Shown here: piece after piece, positions 7,101 to 10,148 of the stretch | How positions within the stretch are numbered: position 1 is the first letter of the stretch | Layout: every line of letters starts with the position of its first letter | Assembly: GCA_964475955.1 (NCBI GenBank) | Contig: CAYYZY010000256.1 | Coordinates: 1-10,148, forward strand | DNA from: DATKZH01 sp964475955 | GTDB taxonomy: Bacteria; Planctomycetota; Planctomycetia; Pirellulales; Thermoguttaceae | Direction: 5' to 3' | Length of the DNA stretch: 10,148 nucleotides | Program-made: the position numbers and the translations under genes | The notes under the pieces: generated by a model | What the model saw: only the letters and a program-made list of their open reading frames with translations | Database searches by the model: none | What the model was told of the DNA's origin: nothing

Positions 7101-9198
7101 ATCGAGCACGCTCGGCATGTACGACCTGGCGGGCGACTCGGGGGTGCACAACTTCGGCGGCATACGTGCCGGGTGCTACGTCAATGCCATCGCCGCCGGC
7201 GGGCTCTCGCTCATGCCGCCCGGCGACGCAAGCTGTAGCTGCTCCTACTGCTTCCAAACGACGATCGCCCTGGCTCCCGCCCAAAAACGGGAGAACTGGT
7301 CGATCTTCTACAATCGGCTCCCCAACACGCCCGTGCGCCGGGCCGCCCTCAATCTGAGCGCGCCGGGCGATCATCGCGATCCGAAGGGGCGCCTGTGGCT
7401 GGCCGCGCCGCGACCCGACACGACCGGCGGGCGCCGCGACATCGCCGTGCCGTTCCGCTTCGTCGGGCAAGATCGGTTCGGGCCGTATCGGGTCAACGCC
7501 GACGACGTCGAAATCGCCGGCACCGATTGCCCATGGCTTTACACCAGCGGCCTGAAAGGCCCCGTCCGGGCGGAGCTCGACCTGGAAATCCTCGATCGGG
7601 CGATCACGTCGTGGCCGGTGGATCGGGCGCCTGCGATCGACGGGCAGCTCGGCGACGAGTGCTGGGACGGCTACAAGGCCCTGTCCGTCGGCGGCGACGA
7701 CGCCTCGGTCACGCTGCGCCACGACGACCGGAACCTCTATCTGGCCTATACGAGCCCACCCCTCGTAGACTCCGCCGGTAAGACCCGCCGGTGGAAGAAG
7801 TCGACGACGGACGACGATGGCCCGGTGTGGAACGACGATTCCTTCGAGCTGTTCCTCAGCGGCGTGCCCGCCGACCCCGACGTCCCGAGCAAAAAGTGCC
7901 TCCACCTGGGCGTTTCGGCCTCCGGGGCGCGGTACGACTCGCAGTGGACCTACGTCACGCCCGGGCTGCCCGAGTGCGACCTTCCTCGGCTGGAGATCAC
8001 TGTGGACGGCGAGGCCGGCGATTGGGCCGACCGGGGCCTCCAGGTCGTCTCGCTGCCGGGCGCCGGCGGCAAGCTGCGTGCGGCGGCCGACTTCGATCCG
8101 TGTTTCCGCCTCGGCTGGAACGACCGGGGACTCCTGCTTCTGGCGCAAGTGAAGGACAGCGTGGTCCGAGCGGCGGCGGGCAGCACGCCGCTCGAGCAGG
8201 GCGACTGCGTGGAGATCTTCGTCACGCCCAAGCGAGGGTCGGCCGAAAGCTACCGGCTGGTCGTTGCGGCCGGCACGGAACCGAACACGGCGAGGACGCG
8301 AAGCCACTTTGACGACTACCGAAAGACAACGGCCGGCGAAAAGCTGACCGCCGAGACTGCCGCGAAGTCGGCGCCCGGGGGCTACGTCGTCGAGGCGTGC
8401 CTCCCGTGGAAGAACCTGAAGATGGAGCCCGGCGCGCGGGCGGAGGTCGGCCTGCAACTGCTGGTCAACGACGAGGACGGCCGGGGGGCGCGATACCGCT
8501 TCGGCGCCCTCTGGCATCCGGCCGGAGACCCGCGTCGCGATCCGCTCGCCTACCAGACGTTCCGCCTGGCCGCCGAGCCGAGTCGGCCGATCGTGTTCAA
8601 GCGAAGCGAGAAGCCGGACCGGACCGGACGGTACTCGACCGTGCCGCCGCACCCGTTCCCCGTGACGTTGCCGCCGCTCGGCGCCGAAGGGGAAGACGCC
8701 AGCTACGCCGCCGACTGGGCGAGCCACGTGAAAGCGGACGACGCTGGCTTGGTGGCGGAGCTGGCCGTTCCGTGGACGACGTTCTCGCAAGCCGGGCTCG
8801 ACCGCAACCACCTCATGGTCAACGTGAACGACCGGGGAGCCCTGCGCCAGCCTCCCGTTCTCGGCCGCGGATTCGAGCGGCTGATGGCGGTGCCCGAAGA
8901 GGCGGCCCGGTCGAAGACCGTGTCGGTTCGGCTCCACTTCGCCGAGCTTGAGGATGCCAGGCCGGGAGAGCGCGTGTTCGACGTGAAGCTCCAAGGCAAG
9001 GTCGTGCTCAAGGACTTCGACGTCGTGGCAGCCGCGGGCGGCAAGCACCGGGCCGTGGTGCGGCAGTTCGACAACTTGGTGGCGTCGCGAGCCGTGACCG
9101 TGGAGCTTGCGCCCAAGTCGGCCGATACCACGAGCCGCACCGCGCCGACGCTCTGCGGGATCGAGATCATCGCGAGCGACGCTTCCGCGGACAAGTGA
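4198..9198 (+). CDS. Giant exported PQQ-type beta-propeller protein with methyltransferase-like, CBM9-like and malectin-like parts
   Basis: A 1666-residue exported protein, probably a glycan-binding or surface protein; no enzymatic activity is established. Approximate order: signal peptide 1-26 (VVVALALLVTSLSAARGLWA); first PQQ/BamB-like propeller 28-445, with blades of the type LVYFGSSADHQVYAVELATG and GRLYCLSASDGSLLWRF; class I SAM-methyltransferase-like fold about 467-590, with LGAGDGR (Gly489, Gly491, Gly493), acidic Glu511 at the end of the second strand and a late LRPHGG turn; second propeller about 630-1031, ending in a cysteine-rich segment (Cys955, 993, 1013, 1015, 1018); linker with the APGDHRDPKGRLWL motif; CBM9-like modules about 1135-1255 (APAIDGQLGDECWDGY) and 1265-1461 (ITVDGEAGDWADR); a weaker third CBM9-like part to about 1565 (GLVAELAVPW); malectin-like end 1574-1661 (VRLHFAELEDARPGERVFDVKLQG, GIEIIAS). 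Each module type is recognised from family patterns. CBM9-like and malectin-like modules bind sugars, which fits the neighbouring sulfatases. Confidence 0.88.
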   Translation: MNARTRVVVALALLVTSLSAARGLWAADWPAYQHDLARSGVTEDVLPAPLHAQWIYQPAHAPRPAWPEPGRELNRVAFDYAYEVTAAGGLVYFGSSADHQVYAVELATGRPRWSFFTEGPVRFAPAIKSGRVFVASDDGRLYCLSASDGSLLWRFQGGPRDERMLGNEQMISRWPLRSGVAVDGGAVYFSAGMWPNEGVYFYALDAESGKVLWKNETSGIDYRSQPHPPSVAVTGVAPQGYVSGHERQLFLPTGRNVPAAYDRQTGELLYYHSRPTTWGDRWGGSWTMLHGGLLFNWRCHVAPDTDARLGEFSPHKDDGLIAFDAATGSVKRDFPGKRCAVVNDDMIYMSGSGQVDAYDFASWVGGAKPSDCTKWSAPHDRAYALILAGTTLVVGGQGTVTAFAADTGEVVWRDKVEGQARGLAVADGRLLVSTTTGRITCYGPEAVANPPVITAKPQAPAFAGDQPDALARRIVDQTGKKAGYCLVLGAGDGRLLYDLATQSELQVCSLEPDAEVVARTRRLLDKAQLYGVRVVVHHGSLGEVAYPEYFADLVIVGDCTAASLKRPPAEEVYRVLRPHGGTAYVAATGAAAAPETVKQWLAAGRVPAEEITASGDAVRVVRGGLPGAGEWTHQYASPAKTGCSTDQRVRLPLRLLWFGEPGPARMIARHWKGPAPLYVDGRMFVVGQYSLMAVDAYNGRSLWRRDFPKVGRFPAHTGGSNVAADGDSVYLATGKTCLRLDAVTGETLKTYELPLDRLGLEGDAAESLAWSYLAVGRGGVLGSVGNEREAKHVFRLSKEGKTVWTHTVDGTVSNNAIAMDQGRVYLTERTSPEKIARAKKRGESVPASWRLVALDAATGKVAWKTEEGIAGRTELWLARGVLLATGGGGMTGYEVASGKPIYNQSVSMRRFPVIVGGTIYGEPTAFDLQTGEPLSRPSPFAQTESAWTFSRSYGCGSISAAPNLLMFRSSTLGMYDLAGDSGVHNFGGIRAGCYVNAIAAGGLSLMPPGDASCSCSYCFQTTIALAPAQKRENWSIFYNRLPNTPVRRAALNLSAPGDHRDPKGRLWLAAPRPDTTGGRRDIAVPFRFVGQDRFGPYRVNADDVEIAGTDCPWLYTSGLKGPVRAELDLEILDRAITSWPVDRAPAIDGQLGDECWDGYKALSVGGDDASVTLRHDDRNLYLAYTSPPLVDSAGKTRRWKKSTTDDDGPVWNDDSFELFLSGVPADPDVPSKKCLHLGVSASGARYDSQWTYVTPGLPECDLPRLEITVDGEAGDWADRGLQVVSLPGAGGKLRAAADFDPCFRLGWNDRGLLLLAQVKDSVVRAAAGSTPLEQGDCVEIFVTPKRGSAESYRLVVAAGTEPNTARTRSHFDDYRKTTAGEKLTAETAAKSAPGGYVVEACLPWKNLKMEPGARAEVGLQLLVNDEDGRGARYRFGALWHPAGDPRRDPLAYQTFRLAAEPSRPIVFKRSEKPDRTGRYSTVPPHPFPVTLPPLGAEGEDASYAADWASHVKADDAGLVAELAVPWTTFSQAGLDRNHLMVNVNDRGALRQPPVLGRGFERLMAVPEEAARSKTVSVRLHFAELEDARPGERVFDVKLQGKVVLKDFDVVAAAGGKHRAVVRQFDNLVASRAVTVELAPKSADTTSRTAPTLCGIEIIASDASADK

Positions 9199-9201
9199 TC
9201 G

Positions 9202-9216
9202 AGGACGAGAAGTCCT
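9202..9216. terminator. Weak hairpin between convergent genes
   Basis: AGGAC (9202-9206) and GTCCT (9212-9216) form a 5-bp stem with loop GAGAA in the 16-bp space between two convergent genes, touching the fucosidase stop codon. Its position fits a shared terminator, but the stem is short and only ATTT follows on the + strand, with no T run on the other. Treat as a weak candidate. Confidence 0.2.
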
Positions 9217-10000
9217 ATTTCAGACCGACGAGAATCTCCGAAGCGTCGTGCAGAAACTGGGTGTAGGCCACCTTGTCGGCCACGCCGGGGAGTGTCAGCT
9301 TGGCGTCGGTTGGGTACTTCAGTAGGTGCAGGTAGAGACGTTTGGTCTTGGGGTTGTAGGTGAAAAGCGTGTCGGCCGGAGCGGCGAACTCGGCAGGCGC
9401 CTCAGTGCAACGGTGGATCGAACGGCTGTTGTAGCGCATCCAGTCGGCCAGGCCCTGCAGGCGGTCTTTCGCCCGATAGTCGAACTCGCCGCGCCCGGTC
9501 GGCCCCACGTTCAAGAGCAGGTTCCCGCCGCCAGCCACGGAGGTGATCAGCAGCGTCAGCAGTTGCGAGTTGCTCTTCCAGGTCTTTTCGTCACGGTAAT
9601 AGCCCCACGATCCGGAGAAGGTTTGGCACGTCTCCCAGTCGCGATAGACTTCCCAATCGGCCTGGTTCCCCTTAGCCTTCTTCTGCAATTGGGCGGCCGA
9701 CAGTTGCTCCGGCGTGGCAAAGTCGCCCTCCCCGGGCAGGTCGAGGCGGTTGTCGACGAGGACGTGGGGCTGCAGCTCACGGGCCAGCTTCAAGAGTCCT
9801 GCGGAGTCCCAGTCGTCGCGGCCTTTGCCGAACTTACCGGGAAAGGAGTAGTCGAACCAGACAATGCTGATCGTGCCGTAGTTGGTCAGCAGTTCGCGGA
9901 CCTGGTTCTTCATGTATTGCCGGTACTTGGCCATGTCGCGACCTTCGTTCAGCTTGGCGAAGTTCTCCTCGGTGAAGTCCTCCTTATCCACCGGGCGCAA
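9215..10000 (-). CDS. Alpha-L-fucosidase (GH29), C-terminal part only; probable pseudogene
   Basis: GH29 enzymes release alpha-L-fucose from glycans with retention, using an Asp nucleophile. The visible 261 residues contain YRQYMKNQVRELLTNYG, then IVWFDYSFP with the expected nucleophile at Asp50, VDNRLDLPGEGDFATPEQ (the GDF.TPE motif), DWETCQTFSGSWGY, and GGNLLLNVGPTGRGEFD, all typical of the second half of the catalytic domain, followed by the C-terminal domain ending at TAG (9215-9217). GH29 proteins usually have about 430-500 residues; the signal peptide and the first barrel half with its conserved His-containing motifs are missing. In frame, the sequence goes back only to a TAA at 10028-10030, and none of the other frames up to the window end shows fucosidase sequence. 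The first possible start is TTG at 10000, without a Shine-Dalgarno. A deletion or rearrangement, or an assembly join near 10005-10027, is the likely cause. It faces the propeller gene, 16 bp apart. Confidence 0.85.
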   Translation of the reverse strand: MRPVDKEDFTEENFAKLNEGRDMAKYRQYMKNQVRELLTNYGTISIVWFDYSFPGKFGKGRDDWDSAGLLKLARELQPHVLVDNRLDLPGEGDFATPEQLSAAQLQKKAKGNQADWEVYRDWETCQTFSGSWGYYRDEKTWKSNSQLLTLLITSVAGGGNLLLNVGPTGRGEFDYRAKDRLQGLADWMRYNSRSIHRCTEAPAEFAAPADTLFTYNPKTKRLYLHLLKYPTDAKLTLPGVADKVAYTQFLHDASEILVGLK

Positions 10001-10027
10001 GTAGCGGCCCGCGGTGGGTGGGGGGAA

Positions 10028-10148
10028 TTATGGGGAAAGGTCCTCGCGGCAGCCGGATTTGTAAAAAATGCCGGGTCTGCGTTTCGGGAGTGAGCTAAAT
10101 CACCGTGCGCGATTCGTGTACAGATTGGTATTTGTGAATCCGGCGAGC
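10028..10148. other. Tail without recognisable gene, beyond the fucosidase break
   Basis: These 121 bases are less GC-rich than the rest and contain A and T runs (TAAAAAATG, GATTGGTATTTGTG). No frame shows homology to the missing part of the fucosidase. On the + strand a frame beginning ATG 10068 (MPGLRFGSELNHRARF) stays open to the window edge; it has no clear ribosome binding site and I do not recognise it, so it could be the beginning of a further gene or chance. Confidence 0.4.

Noticed and set aside
7087..9048. Long open frame on the - strand opposite the giant propeller gene
   Set aside because: Same shadow effect; composition is that of antisense GC-rich DNA and there is no family signature.
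9326..10093. Open frame on the + strand across the fucosidase
   Set aside because: Antisense of clear GH29 sequence; no motif, no ribosome binding site.
10030..10098. 22-residue + strand frame with a cysteine cluster (ICKKCRVC) after a G-rich stretch
   Set aside because: Too short, the G-run is not a proper Shine-Dalgarno, and nothing supports translation; cysteines here can arise by chance.
1..10148. CRISPR array, tRNA, rRNA or insertion sequence
   Set aside because: No spaced direct repeats, no recognisable RNA genes and no transposase or terminal repeats were seen anywhere in the window.

Overview
The window reads as part of a polysaccharide-degradation locus from a high-GC bacterium, most likely a planctomycete (Planctomycetota). 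The reasons are the type I sulfatases, the Tat-exported Gfo/Idh/MocA oxidoreductase and the very large exported PQQ-type beta-propeller protein with CBM9-like and malectin-like tails. This taxonomic call is inference from gene content; there is no rRNA or other marker here.

Layout: (1) 1-1013, the C-terminal two thirds of a sulfatase of the heparan N-sulfatase-like type, + strand, cut by the window edge. (2) 1014-1350, an unusually organised leader: an extended -10 promoter candidate at 1067-1075, a 61-nt element (1129-1189) that folds as a perfect three-way junction, a Shine-Dalgarno carried in a small stem-loop, and a 29-codon small ORF (1262-1351) whose stop overlaps the next start codon. 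(3) 1351-2931, a complete secreted sulfatase with the CSPTR formylglycine motif. (4) A 59-bp gap with a GGGGACTGTCCCC palindrome. (5) 2991-4136, the Tat-exported oxidoreductase. (6) 4198-9198, a 1666-residue exported protein: propeller, class I methyltransferase-like fold, second propeller, CBM9-like modules, malectin-like end. (7) 9215-10000 on the - strand, convergent, the C-terminal part of a GH29 alpha-L-fucosidase whose N-terminal half is absent. (8) 10028-10148, a less GC-rich tail with no recognisable gene.

The genes at 1351-9198 are spaced 59 and 61 bp apart on one strand and probably form an operon. Two sulfatases, a carbohydrate-acting oxidoreductase family member, a protein with glycan-binding modules and a fucosidase relic together suggest breakdown of a sulfated, perhaps fucose-containing glycan. 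That substrate is inferred from neighbourhood, not shown by any single sequence.

The best candidates for something undescribed are the leader of the second sulfatase (structured RNA or DNA element plus a translationally coupled small ORF) and the methyltransferase-like fold sandwiched between two propellers in a protein that carries a signal peptide.
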